Shown here piece after piece: positions 13,601 through 27,880 of a stretch of 64,000 bases of DNA. How positions within the stretch are numbered: the stretch's first letter is position 1; the number at the start of each line of letters is the position of its first letter. The notes beneath the pieces were generated by a model. That model did no database searches. It was not told the DNA's origin and was given only the letters and a program-made list of their open reading frames with translations. The position numbers and the translations under genes are program-made. This DNA comes from Abelmoschus esculentus (taxonomy: Eukaryota > Streptophyta > Magnoliopsida > Malvales > Malvaceae): the NCBI GenBank assembly GCA_035048815.1, contig JAUCBN010000003.1, positions 22,738,001-22,802,000 of the forward strand, given 5' to 3'.

Positions 13601-16600
13601 TAAAATTTTCAACTTTTTACTCGGTTAAAATTCGAACGGATTCTCTATAAAGTCTTTTTTAGACATGCACGTTTTAATCCGAACAAAACGATAACTACAT
13701 GTTATTAAATCAAATTTTTTTGAGTTCAAATAATTAATTATGGGGTTTTGAACAAAATTATACAGATTAATTTAAAATTTTTAGCTTTTTACTCGGTTAA
13801 AATTTTAAAGGATTCTTTATAAAGCCATTATAGACATGCACGTTTTAATCCGAACAGATTCTCTATAAAGCAATTTTAGACATGCAAGTTTTAATCCCAC
13901 CAAAACGAAAACCAGATGTTATTAAATGAAATTTTGTGAGTTCAAATAGTTGAATATGGTCTTTTAAACAAAATTATACAGATTAATCTAAAATTTTTAG
14001 CTTTTGACTCGGTTAAAATTCGAACGAATTCTCTACAAAGCCTTTTTAGACAAACACATTTTAATCACAACAAAACGAAAACAAGATTATATTAAATGAA
14101 ATTTTATGAGTTCAAATATATAATTTTGAGCTTTTGAACAAAATTATACAGATTAATCTAAAATTTTCAGCTTTTTACTCGGTTAAAATTTGAACGGATT
14201 CTCTATAAAGCCTTTTTAGACATGCACGTTTTAATCCCAACAAAACGAAAATTAGATGTTATTAAATCAAATTTTACGAGTTCAAATAGTTTATTATGGG
14301 ATTTTGAACAAAATTATATAGATTATTCTAAAATTTTCAACTTTTAACTCGGTTAAAATTCAAACGTATTCTCTCTAAAGCCTTTTTAGACGTGCACGTT
14401 TTAATCCTAACAAAACGAAAATCAGATGTTATTAAATCAAATTTTACGAGTTCAAATAGTTTATTATGGTCTTTTGAACAAAATTATATAGATTAATCTA
14501 AAACTTTCAACTTCCTACTCGGTTAAAATTCGAATGGATTCTCTATAAAGACTTTTTAGACATGCACGTTTTAATCCCAACAAAACGAAAATCAGATGTT
14601 ATTAAATCAAATTTTACGAATTCAAATAGTTAATTATGGGCTTTTGAACAAAATTATACAGATTAATCTAAAATTTTCAACTTTTTACTCGGTTAAAATT
14701 CGAACGTATTCTCTATAAAGCCTTTTTAGACATACACGTTTTAATCCGAACAAAACGAAAACTAGATGTTATCAAATAAAATTTTTTGAATTCAAACAAT
14801 TAATTATGGGGTTTTGAAAAAAATTATACAGATTAATCTAAAATTTTCAGCTTTTTACTTGGCTAAAATTTGAACGGGTTCTCTATAAAGCCTTTTTATA
14901 CGTGGACGTTTTAGTCAGAACAAATTAAAAACCATATCTTATTAAATGAAATTTTATGAGTTCAAATAGTTAATTATAGGATTTTGAACAAAATTATACA
15001 GATAAATCTTAAACTTTCAGCTTTTTACTCAGTTAAAATTCGAACGGATTCACTATAAAGCAATTTTAGACAAGCAAGTTTTAGTCCCAACAAAACGAAA
15101 ATTAGATGTTATTAAATCAAATTTTACGAGTTCAAATAGTTAATTATGGGCTTTTGAACAAAATTATACAGATTAATCTAAAATTTTCAACTTTTTACTC
15201 GGTTAAAATTCGAACGGATTCTCTATAAAGTCTTTTTTAGACATGCACGTTTTAATCCGAACAAAACGATAACTACATGTTATTAAATCAAATTTTTTTG
15301 AGTTCAAATAATTAATTATGGGGTTTTGAACAAAATTATACAGATTAATTTAAAATTTTTAGCTTTTTACTCGGTTAAAATTTTAAAGGATTCTTTATAA
15401 AGCCATTATAGACATGCACGTTTTAATCCGAACAGATTCTCTATAAAGCAATTTTAGACATGCAAGTTTTAATCCCACCAAAACGAAAACCAGATGTTAT
15501 TAAATGAAATTTTGTGAGTTCAAATAGTTGAATATGGTCTTTTAAACAAAATTATACAGATTAATCTAAAATTTTTAGCTTTTGACTCGGTTAAAATTCG
15601 AACGAATTCTCTACAAAGCCTTTTTAGACAAACACATTTTAATCACAACAAAACGAAAACAAGATTATATTAAATGAAATTTTATGAGTTCAAATATATA
15701 ATTTTGAGCTTTTGAACAAAATTATACAGATTAATCTAAAATTTTCAGCTTTTTACTCGGTTAAAATTTGAACGGATTCTCTATAAAGCCTTTTTAGACA
15801 TGCACGTTTTAATCCCAACAAAACGAAAATTAGATGTTATTAAATCAAATTTTACGAGTTCAAATAGTTTATTATGGGATTTTGAACAAAATTATATAGA
15901 TTATTCTAAAATTTTCAACTTTTAACTCGGTTAAAATTCAAACGTATTCTCTCTAAAGCCTTTTTAGACGTGCACGTTTTAATCCTAACAAAACGAAAAT
16001 CAGATGTTATTAAATCAAATTTTACGAGTTCAAATAGTTTATTATGGTCTTTTGAACAAAATTATATAGATTAATCTAAAACTTTCAACTTCCTACTCGG
16101 TTAAAATTCGAATGGATTCTCTATAAAGACTTTTTAGACATGCACGTTTTAATCCCAACAAAACGAAAATCAGATGTTATTAAATCAAATTTTACGAATT
16201 CAAATAGTTAATTATGGGCTTTTGAACAAAATTATACAGATTAATCTAAAATTTTCAACTTTTTACTCGGTTAAAATTCGAACGTATTCTCTATAAAGCC
16301 TTTTTAGACATACACGTTTTAATCCGAACAAAACGAAAACTAGATGTTATCAAATAAAATTTTTTGAATTCAAACAATTAATTATGGGGTTTTGAAAAAA
16401 ATTATACAGATTAATCTAAAATTTTCAGCTTTTTACTTGGCTAAAATTTGAACGGGTTCTCTATAAAGCCTTTTTATACGTGGACGTTTTAGTCAGAACA
16501 AATTAAAAACCATATCTTATTAAATGAAATTTTATGAGTTCAAATAGTTAATTATAGGATTTTGAACAAAATTATACAGATAAATCTTAAATTTTCAGCT

Positions 16601-16800
16601 TTTTACTCAGTTAAAATTCGAACGGATTCACTATAAAGCAATTTTAGACAAGCAAGTTTTAGTCCCAACAAAACGAAAATTAGATGTTATTAAATCAAAT
16701 TTTACGAGTTCAAATAGTTAATTATGGGCTTTTGAACAAAATTATACAGATTAATCTAAAATTTTCAACTTTTTACTCGGTTAAAATTCGAACGAATTCT
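10683..16800 (+). repeat. Higher-order repeat block 1: 1578 bp unit, ~3.9 copies
   Basis: A unique landmark created by a truncated monomer, 'cacgttttaatccgaacag', begins at 10683, 12261, 13839 and 15417, exactly 1578 bp apart each time. The unit holds nine full monomers plus a 48 bp remnant in which about 122 bp is missing between 'aatccgaac' and 'agattctctataaagc'. The copies look almost identical; one visible difference is 'aaactttc' in earlier copies against 'aaattttc' at about 16590. The fourth copy ends near 16800, where the sequence departs from the pattern before the truncated monomer is reached again. Such homogeneity implies recent amplification relative to the flanking satellite. 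Confidence 0.95.
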
Positions 16801-19800
16801 CTATAAAGTCTTTTTAGACATGCACATTTTAATCCCAGCAAAACGAAAATCAGATGTTATTAAATCAAATTTTACGAGTTCAAATAGTTAATTATAGGCT
16901 TTTGAACAAAATTATACAGATTAATCTAAAATTTTCAACTTTTTACTCAGTTAAAATTCGAACGGATTCTCTATGAAGCCTTTTTATACATGCACGTTTT
17001 TATCCGAACAAAACGATAACTACATGTTATTAAATCAAATTTTTTGAGTTCAAATAATTAATTATGGGCTTTTGAACAAAATTATACAGATTAATCTAAA
17101 ATTTTCAGCTTTTTACTCGGTTAAAATTTGAAAGGATTCTTTATATAGCCTTTATAGACATGCACGTTTTAATCCGAACAAAACAAAAACCAGATGTTAT
17201 TAAATAAAATTTTATGAGTTCAAATAGTTAATTATGGGATTTTTAACAAAATTATACAGATAGATCTAAAATTTTCAGCTTTTTACTCGGTTAAAATTTG
17301 AACGGATTCTCTATAAAGTCTTTTTAGACATGCACGTTTTAATCCGAACAAAACGATAACTACATGTTATTAAATCAAATTTTTTGAGTTCAAATAATTA
17401 ATTATGGGGTTTTGAACAAAATTATACAGATTAATCTAAAATTTTCAGCTTTTTACTCGGTTAAAATTTGAACGGGTTTTCTATAAAGCCTTTTCAGACG
17501 TTGATGTTTTAATCCGAATAAAACAAAAACCATATATTATTAAATAAAATTTTATGAGTTCAAATAGTTAATTATTAGATTTTGAACAAAATTATACAAA
17601 TAAATCTAAAATTTTCAGCTTTTTATACGGTTAAAATTCGAACAGATTCTCTATAAAGTCTTTTTAGACATGCACGTTTTAATCCCAGCAAAACGAAAAT
17701 CAGATGTTATTAAATCAAATTTTACAAGTTCAAATAGTTAATTATAGGCTTTTGAATAAAATTATACAGATTAATCTAAAATTTTCAACTTTTCACTCGG
17801 TTAAAATTCAAACGGATTCTCTATGAAGCCTTTTTAGACATGCACGTTTTTATCCGAACAAAACGATAACTACATGTTATTAAATCAAATTTTTTGAGTT
17901 CAAATAATTAATTATGGGCTTTTGAACAAATTATATAGAGTAATCTAAAATTTTCAGCTTTTTACTCGGTTAAAATTTGAAAGGATTCCTTATAAAGCCT
18001 TTATAGACATGCATGTTTTAATCTGAACAAAACAAAAACCAGATGTTATTAAATAAAATTTTATGAGTTCAAATAGTTAATTATGGGATTTTTAATGAAA
18101 TTATATAGATAGATCTAAAATTTTTAGCTTTTTGCTCGGTTAAAATTCGAAAGGATTCTCTATATAGCAATTTTAGACATGCAAGTTTTAATCCCAGCAA
18201 AACGAAAACCATATGTTATTAAATTAAATTTTGTGAGTTAAAATTGTTGAATATGGTCTTTTAAACAAAATTATACAGATTAATCTAAAATTTTTAGCTC
18301 TTGACTCAGTTAAAATTCGAACGAATTCTCTACAAAGCCTTTTTAGACATGCACATTTTAATCACAACAAAACGAAAACAAAATTTTATTGAATGAAATT
18401 TTATGAGTTCAAATATTTAATTTTTAGCTTTTGAATAAAATTATACAGATTAATCTAAAATTTTCAGCTTTTTACTCGGTTAAAATTTGAACGGATTCTC
18501 TATATAGCCTTTTTAGACATGCACGTTTTAATCCCAACAAAACGAAAAACAGATATTTTTAAATAAAATTTTATGAGTTCAAATAGTTAATTATGGGATT
18601 TTTAACAAAATTAAACAGATAAATCTAGAATTTTCAGCTTTTTACTGGGTTAAAATTCGAACGAATTATCTATAAAACAATTTTAGACATGCAAGTTTTA
18701 ATCCACCAAAACGAAAACCAGATGCTATTAAATCAAATTTTATAAGTTCAAATAGTTGAATGTGGTCTTTTAAACAAAATTATACAAATTAATCTAAAAT
18801 TTTTAGCTCTTGACTCAGTTAAAATTCGAACGAATTCTCTACAAAGCCTTTTTAGACTTGCACATTTTAATCACAACAAAACGAAAACAAGATTTTATTG
18901 AATGGAATTTTATGAGTTCAAATATTTAATTTTTAGCTTTTGAACAAAATTATACAGATTAATCTAAAATTTTCAGCTTTTTACTCGGTTAAAATTTGAA
19001 CGGATTCTTTATAAAGCCTTTTTAGACATGCATGTTTTAATCCCAACAAAATGAAAACAAGATTTTATTAAATGAATTTTATGAGTTCAAGTATTTAATT
19101 TTGAGCATTTGAACAAAATTATACAGATTAATATAAATTTTAAGCTTTTTACTCGGTTAAAATTCGAATAGATTCTCTATAAAGCCTTTTTAGACATGCA
19201 CGCTTTAATCCCAACAAAACGAAAATCAGATGTTATTAATATCAAATTTTACGAGTTCAAATAGTTAATTATGGTCTTTTGAACAATATTATACATATTA
19301 ATCTAAAATTTTCAGCTTTTTACTCGTTTAAAATTTGAACGGATTCTCTATAAAGCCTTTTTAGACGTGGACGTTTTAGTCCGAACAAAACAAAACCAGA
19401 TGTTATTAAATCAAATTTTAAGTGTTTAAATAGTTAATTATGAGATTTCGAACAAAATTATACAGATAAATCTAAAATTTTTAGCTTTTTACTAGGTTAA
19501 AATTCGAACGGATTCTCTATAAAGCAATTTTAGACAAGCAAGTTTTAATCCCAATAAAACAAAAATTAGATGTTATGAAATGAAATTTTATGAGTTCAAA
19601 TTGTTGAATATGGGCTTGTGAACAAAATTATACAGATTAATCTAAAATTTTAAGCTTTTTAGTCGGTTAAAATTCGAACGAATTCACTATAAAGCCTTTT
19701 TAGACATGGTCGTTTTAATCCCAATAAAACGAAAAATTAGATGTTATTAATATCAAATTTTACGATTTCAAATAGTTAATTATGGTCTTTTGAATAAAAT

Positions 19801-22800
19801 TAAACATATTAATCTCAAATTTTCAGCTTTTTACTCGTTTAAAATTTGAACGGATTCTCTATAAAGCCTTTTTAGACGTGTACGTTTTAATCCCAACAAA
19901 ACGAAAATCAGATGTTATTAAATCAAATTTTACGAGTTCAAATAGTTTATTATGGGCTTTTGAATAAAATTATATAGATTAATCTAAAATTTTCAACTTC
20001 TTACTCGGTTAAAATTCGAACGGATTCTCTATAAAGCCTTTTTAGACATGCACGTTTTAATCCCAACAAAACGAAAATCAGATGTTAATAAATTAAATTT
20101 TACGAGTTCAAATAGTTATTTATGTAGTTTTGAACAAAATTATACAAATTAATCTAAAATTTTCAACTTTTTACTCGGTTAAAATTCGAACGGATTTTCT
20201 ATAAAGCCTTTTTAGACATGCACGTTTTAATCCGAACAAAACGAAAACTAGATGTTATCAAATCAAATTTTTTGAATTCAAATAATTAATTATGGTGTTT
20301 TGAACAAAATTATAGAGATTAATCTAAAATTTTCAGCTTTTTACTTGGTTAAAATTTGAATATGGATTCTCTATAAAGCCATTTTAGACGTAGACGTTTT
20401 AATCCGAACAAAATAAAAACCATATCTTACTAAATGAAATTTTATGAGTTCAAATAGTTAATTATTGGATTTTGAACAAAATTATACAGATAAATCTAAA
20501 ATTTTCAGCTTTTTACTCAGTTAAAATTCGAACGGATTCACTATAAAGCAATTTTAGACAAGCAAGTTTTAGTCCCAACAAAACGAAAATTAGATAATAT
20601 TAAATCAAATTTTAAGAGTTCAAATAGTTAATTATGGGCTTTTGAACAAAATTATACAGATTAATCTAAAATTTTCAACTTTTTACTCGGTTAAAATTCG
20701 AATGGATTCTCTATAAAGTCTTTTTAGACATACACGCTTTAATCCGATCAAAACAAAAAATAGATGTTATTAAATAAAATTTTATGAGTTCAAATAGTTA
20801 ATTATGGGATTTTTAACAAAATTAAACAGATAAATCTAAAATTTTCAGCTTTTTACTGGGTTAAAATTCGAACGAATTCTCTATAAAACAATTTTAGACA
20901 TGCAAGTTTTAATCCACCAAAACGAAAATCAGATGCTATTAAATCAAATTTTATTAGTTCAAATAGTTGAATATGGTCTTTTAAAAAAAATTATACAGAT
21001 TAATTTAAAATTTTTAACTTTTTACTCGGGTAAAATTCGAACGAATTCTCTATAAAGCCTTTTTAGACATGCACGTTTTAATCCCAACAAAACGAAAATC
21101 AGATGTTATTAAATCAAATTTTATGAGTTCATATAGTTAATTAAGGGATTTTGAACAAAGTTATACAGATTAATCTAAAATTTTTAGCTTTTTACTCGGT
21201 TAAAATTCGAACGGATTCTCTATAAAGTCTTTTTAGACAAGCACGTTTTAATCCCAACAAAACGAAAATTAGATGTTATTAAATCAAATTTTACGAGTTC
21301 AAATAGTTAATTATGGGCTTTTGAACAAAATTATACAGATTAATCTAAAATTTTCAACTTTTTACTCAGTTAAAATTCGAACGGATTCTCTATGAAGCCT
21401 TTTTAGATATGCACGTTTTTATCCGAACAAAACGATAACTACATGTTATTAAATCAAATTTTTTGAGTTCAAATAATTAATTATGGGCTTTTGAACAAAA
21501 TTATACAGATTAATCTAAAATTTTTAGCTTTTTATTCGGTTAAAATTTGAAAGGATTCGTTATAAAGCCTTTATAGACATGCACGTTTTAATCCGAACAA
21601 AACAAAACCAGATGTTATTAAATAAAATTTTATGAGTTCAAATAGTTAATTATGAGATTTTTAACAAAATTATACAGATAGATCTAAAATTTTCAGCTTT
21701 TTACTCGGTTAAAATTCGAACAGATTCTATATAAAGCGATTTTAGACATGCAAGTTTTAATCCCACCAAAACAAAAACCAGATGTTATTAAATGAAATTT
21801 TGTGAGTTCAAATAGTTGAATATGGTCTATTAAATGAAATTTTATGAGTTGAAATATTTAATTTTGAGCTTTTGAACAAAATTATACAACTTAATCTAAA
21901 ATATTCAGCTTTTTACTCGGTTAAAATTCGAACGGATTCTCTATAAAGTCTTTTTAGACATGCACGTTTTAATCGCAACAAAACGAAAATCAGATGTTAT
22001 TAAATCAAATTTTACGAGTTCAAATAGTTAATTATGGGTTTTTGAACGAAATTATACAGATTAATCTAAAATTTTCAACTTTTTACTCGTTTAAAATTTG
22101 AACGGATTCTCTATAAAGCCTTTTTAGACGTGGACGTTTTAGTCCGAACAAAACAAAACCAGATGTTATTAAATCAAATTTTAAGTGTTTAAATAGTTAA
22201 TTATGAGATTTCGAACAAAATTATACAGATAAATCTAAAATTTTCAGCTTTTTACTAGGTTAAAATTCGAACGGATTCTCTATAAAGCAATTTTAGACAA
22301 GCAAGTTTTAATCCCAATAAAACAAAAATTAGATATTATGAAATCAAATTTTATGAGTTCAAATAGTTGAATATGGGCTTGTGAACAAAATTATACATAT
22401 TAATCTAAAATTTTAAGCTTTTTAGTCGGTTAAAATTGGAACGAATTCACTATAAAGCCTTTTTAGACATGCTCGTTTTAATCCCAACAAAACGAAAAAT
22501 CAGATGTTATTAATATCAAGTTTTACGAGTTCAAATAGTTAATTATGATCTTTTGAATAAAATTAAACATATTAATCTCAAATTTTCAGCTTTTTACTCG
22601 TTTAAAATTTGAACGGATTCTCTATAAAGCCTTTTTAGACGTGGACTTTTAGTCCGAACAAAACAAAACCAGATGTTATTAAATCAAATTTTAAGAGTTT
22701 AAATAGTTAATTATGAGATTTTGAACAAAATTATACAGATAAATCTAAAATTTTTAGCTTTTTACTTGGTTAAAATTCGAACGGATTCTCTATAAAGTAA

Positions 22801-25269
22801 TTTTAGACAAGCAAGTTTTAATCCCAACAAAACAAAAATTAGATGTTATTAAATCAAATTTTATGATTTCAAAGAGTTGAATATGGGCTTTTGAACAAAA
22901 TTATATAGTTTAATCTAAAATTTTCAACTTTTTACTCGGTTAAAATTTGAACGAATTCTCTATAAAGCCTTTTTAGACATGCACGTTTTAGTCCGAACAT
23001 AACAAAAACAAGATGTTACTAAATAAAATTTTATGAGTTCAGATAGTTAATTATGGGATTTTAAACAAAATTGTACAGATAAATCTAAAATTTTCAGCTT
23101 TTTACTCGGTTAAAATTCGAACGGATTCTCTATAAAGTCTTTTTAGACAAGCACATTTTAATCCCAACAAAACGAAAATTAGATGTTATTAAATCAAATT
23201 TTACGAGTTCAAATAGTTAATTATGGGCTTTTGAACAAAATTATACAGATTAATCTAAAATTTTCAACTTTTTACTCGGTTAAAATTCGAACGGATTCTC
23301 TATGAAGCCTTTTTAGATATGCACGTTTTTATCCGAACAAAACGATAACTACTTGTTACTAAATCAAATTTTTTGAGTTCAAATAATTAATTATGGTGTT
23401 TTGAACAAAATTATACAGATTAATCTAAAATTTCCAGCTTTTTACTCGGTTAAAATTTGAACGGGTTCTCTATAAATCCTTTTCAGACGTGGACGTTTTA
23501 ATCCGAACAAAATAAAAACCAGATGTTATTAAATGAAATTTTATGAGATCAAATAGTTAATTATACAGATTAATCTAAAATTTTTAGCTTTTGAACGGAT
23601 TCTCTATAAAGCAATTTTAGACAAGCAAGTTTTAATCCCTATAAAACAAAAATTAGATGTTATGAAATCAAATTTTATGAGTTCAAATAGTTGAATATGG
23701 TCTTTTAAAAAAAATTATACAGATTAATATAAAATTTTTAGCTTTTGACTCGGTTAAAATTAGAATAAATTCTCTATAAAGCCTTTTTAGACATGCACAT
23801 TTTAATCCCAACAAAATGAAAATAAGATTTTATTAAATGAAATTTTATGAGTTCAAATATTTAATTTTGAGCTTTTGAACAAAATTATACAGATTAATCT
23901 AAAATTTTCAGCTTTTTACTCGGTTAAAATTCGAACGGATTTTCTATAAAGCCTTTTTAAACATGCACATTTTAATCCCAACAAAATGAAAACAAGATTT
24001 TATTAAATAAAATTCTATGACTTCAAATATTTAGTTTTGAACTTTTGAATAAAATTATAAAAATTAATCTAAAATTAAAGAAAATCAGATGTTATTAAAT
24101 CAAATTTTATTAGTTCAAATAGTTAATTATGGGATTTTGAACAAAATTATAAAGATTAATATAAAATTTTAAACTTTTTAGTCCGAACAAAATTATAAAG
24201 ACTTTTTAGACATGCATGTTTTAATCCGAACAAAACAAAAACCAGATGCTTTTTACTCGGTTAAAGTTCAAATAGTTAATTATGGGATTTTGAACAAAAT
24301 TATACAGATAAATCTAAAATTTTTAGCTTTTTACTCGGTTAAAGTTCGAACGGATTCTTTATAAAGCAATTTTAGACTTGCAAGTTTTAATCCCACCAAA
24401 ACGAAAACCAAATGTTATTAAATCAAATTTTATGAGTTCATATAGTTGAATATGGTCTATTAAACAAAATTATACTGATTAATCTAAATTTTTTATCTTT
24501 TTACACGGTTAATATTCCAACGGATTCTCTATAAAGCCTTTTTAGACGTAGACGTTTTAAGCCGAACAAAACAAAAACCATATGTTATTAAATCAAATTT
24601 TTTAGGTTCAAATAATTAATTATGTGCTTTTGAACAAAATTATACATATTAATCCGAACAAAACGATAACTAGATGTTGTAAAATCAAATTTTTTGAGTT
24701 CAAATAATAAATTATTGGCTTTTAAACAAAATTATACAGATTAGTCTAAAAGTTTCAGCTTTTTACTCGGTTAAAATTCGAACGTATTCTCAATAAAGTC
24801 TTTTTAGACATGCACGTTTTAATCCGAGCAAAACAAATAACAAATGTTATTAAATAAAATTTTATGACTTCAAATAATCAATTATGGGATTTTGAACAAA
24901 ATTATACAAATAAATCTAAAATTTTTAGCTTTTTACTTGGTTAAAATTCGAACGGATTATCTATAAAGCAATTTTAGAAATGCATATTTTAATCCCACCA
25001 AAACGAAAGCCAGATGTTATTAAATCAAATTTTATGAGTTCAAATAGTTGAATATGGTCTTTTAAACAAAATTATACAGATTAATCTAAAATTTTTAGCT
25101 TTTAACTTGGTTAAAATTCAAACGAATTCCCTACAAAGCCTTTTTAGACATGCATATTTTAATCCCAACAAAACGAAAATATGATTTTATTGAATGAAAT
25201 TTTATGAGTTCAAATATTTAATTTTATGCTTTTGAACAAAATTATACAGGTTAATCTAAAATTTTCAGC
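16801..25269 (+). repeat. Divergent satellite between HOR blocks 1 and 3
   Basis: About 50 monomers with local traces of the ~850 bp pentamer: the monomer starting 'tgcacatttt aatcccagc' at 16821 has its counterpart 850 bp later. A three-monomer stretch at about 19320-19870 reappears at about 22083-22630 (offset about 2763), sharing 'attttaagtgttt' and 'gggcttgtgaac'. A large internal deletion fuses two monomers near 21829 ('tggtctattaaatgaaat'). No gene is visible. Confidence 0.85.
23560..24900 (+). repeat. Scrambled satellite zone
   Basis: Several monomers in a row are broken or joined out of phase. Examples are the joins near 23563 ('ttaattatacagattaatc'), 23591 ('agcttttgaacggattc'), 24075 ('aaaattaaagaaaatcag'), 24180-24210, 24248 ('accagatgctttttactcg') and 24653 ('attaatccgaacaaaacg'). 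The regular 170 bp spacing is lost for several hundred bases and then resumes. The material is all satellite-derived, consistent with repeated deletion or unequal recombination. Confidence 0.8.
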
Positions 25270-27880
25270 TTTTTACTCAGTTAAAATTCAAACGGAATCT
25301 CTATAAAGCCTTTTTAAACATGCACATTTTAATCCGAACAAAACAAAAAAAAGATGTTATTAAATAAAATTTTACGATTTCAATTAGTTAACTATGGGAT
25401 TTTGAACAAAATTATACAGATAAATCTAAAATTTTCAGCTTTTTACTCGGTTAAAATTCGAACGGATTCTCTATAAAGCAATTTTAGACAAGCAAGTCTT
25501 AATACCACCAAAACGAAAATCAGATGTTATTAAATCAAATTTTATGAGTTCAAATAGTTGATTATGGTCTTTTAAACAAAATTATACAGATAAATCTAAA
25601 ATTTTTAGCTTTTTACTCGTTTAAATTTCGAACGGATTATCTATAAAGCAATTTTAGACAAACAAGTTTTAGCCACAACAAAAAAATTAGATGTTATTAA
25701 ATCAAATTTTATGAGTTAAAATAGTTGAATATGGGCTTTTGAACAAAGCCTTTTAGACATGCATGTTTTAATCCCAACAAAACGAAACCAGATGTTATTA
25801 AATCAAATTTTACGAGTTCAAATAGTTAATTATGGGATTTTGAACAAAATTATACAAATTAATCTAAAATTTTCAGCTTTTTACTCGGTTAAATTTAAAC
25901 GGATTCTCTATAAAGCCTTTTTAGACATGCACGTTTTAATCCGAACAAAATGATAACTAGATGTTATTAAATCAAATTTTTTGAGTTCAAATAATTAATT
26001 ATGGTCTTTTGAACAAAATTATATAGATTAATCTAAAATTTTCAGCTTTTTACTCGGTTAAAATTTGAACGGATTCTCTATAAAGCCTTTTTAGACACAA
26101 CCGTTTTAATCCGAACAAAAAAAAACAGATGTTATTAAATCAAATTTTATGACTTCAAATATTTAATTATGAGATTTTGAACAAAATTATAGAGATAAAT
26201 CTAAAATTTTCAGCTTTTTACTCGGTTAAAATTCGAACGGATTCTCTATAAAGCAATTTTAGACAAGCAAGTTTTAATCCCAACAAAACAAAAATTAGAT
26301 GTTATTAAATCAAATTTTATTAGTTCAAATAGTTGATATGTATTTTTGAACAAATTATACAGATTAACCTAAAATTTTTAGCTTTTTACTCGGTTAAAAT
26401 TCGAAGGGATTCTCTACAAAGCCTTTTTAGACATGCACATTTTAATCTCAACAAAACGAAAACAAGATTTTATTAAATGAAATTTTATGAGTTCAGATAT
26501 TTAATTTTGAGCTTTTGAATAAAATTATATAGATTAATCTAAAATTTTCAGCTTTTTACTAAGTTAAAATTCAAACGGAATCTCTATAAAGCCTTTTTAA
26601 ACATGCACGTTTTAATCCGAACAAAACAAAAAACAAATGTTATTAAATAAAATTTTATAATTTCAATTAGTTAACTATGGGATTTTGAACAAAATTATAC
26701 AGATAAATCTAAAATTTTCAACTTTTTACTCGGTTAAAATTCGAACGGATTCTCTATAAAGCAATTTTAGACAAGCAAGTCTTAAACCCACCAAAACGAA
26801 AATCAGATGTTATTAAATCAAATTTTATGAGTTCAAATAGTTGATTATGGTCTTTTAAACAAAATTATACAGATAAATCTAAATTTTTTAGCTTTTTACT
26901 CGTTTAAATTTCGAACGGATTCTCTATAAAGCAATTTTAGACAAGCAAGTTTTAGCCCCAACAAAAAAAATTAGATGTTATTAAATCAAATTTTATGAGT
27001 TAAAGTAGTTGAATATGGGCTTTTGAACAAAATTATACAGATTAATATAAAATTTTTAGCTCTTTACTTGGTTAAAATTCAAACGTGATTCTCAACACAG
27101 CCTTTTAGACATGTACGTTTTAATCCCAACAAAACGAAACCAGATGTTATTAAATCAAATTTTACGAGTTCAAATAGTTAATTATGGGATTTTGAACAAA
27201 ATTATATAAATTAATCTAAAATTTTCAGCTTTTTACTCGGTTAAATTTAAACGGATTCTCTATAAAGCCTTTTTAGACATGCACGTTTTAATCCGAACAA
27301 AATGATAACTAGATGTTATTAAATCAAATTTTTTGAGTTCAAATAATTAATTATGGTCTTTTGAACAAAATTATATAGATTAATCTAAAATTTTCAGCTT
27401 TTTACTCGGTTAAAATTTGAACGGATTCTCTATAAAGCCTTTTTAGACGTAGACGTTTTAATCCGAACAAAAAAAAAACCCAGATATTATTAAATCAAAT
27501 TTTATGACTTCAATTATTTAATTATGAGATTTTGAACAAAATTATAGAGATCAATCTAAAATTTTCAGCTTTTTACTTGGTTAAAATTCGAACGGATTCT
27601 CTATAAAGCAATTTTAGACAAGCAAGTTTTAATCCCAACAAAACGAAAATTAGATGTTATTAAATCAAATTTTATTAGTTCAAATAGTTGATATGGATTT
27701 TTGAACAAAATTATACAGATTAACCTAAAATTTTTAGCTTTTTACTCGGTTAAAATTCGAAGGGATTCTCTACAAAGCCTTTTTAGACATGCACATTTTA
27801 ATCTCAACAAAACGAAAACAAGATTTTATTAAATGAAATTTTATGAGTTCAGATATTTAATTTTGAGCTTTTGAATAAAA
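25270..27880 (+). repeat. Higher-order repeat block 3: two copies of an eight-monomer unit
   Basis: Two adjacent blocks share rare variants in the same order. 'caattagttaactatggg' lies at 25381 and 26664 (offset 1283). 'gaaaccagatgttatt' without the usual A-run, 'ggttaaatttaaacgg' and 'cgaagggattctctac' follow in one or both blocks. After the 74 bp deletion in the first copy ('gaacaaagccttttagac' near 25741) the offset grows to about 1357 bp, which is eight monomers. The copies differ at scattered bases, so this duplication looks older than HOR block 1. A 64-codon open frame at 25759-25953 spans the deleted monomer and is not a gene. Confidence 0.85.

Noticed and set aside
25759..25953. 64-codon open frame on plus
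   Set aside because: It lies wholly inside satellite monomers and arises from a 74 bp deletion that shifts phase; no other monomer has it.
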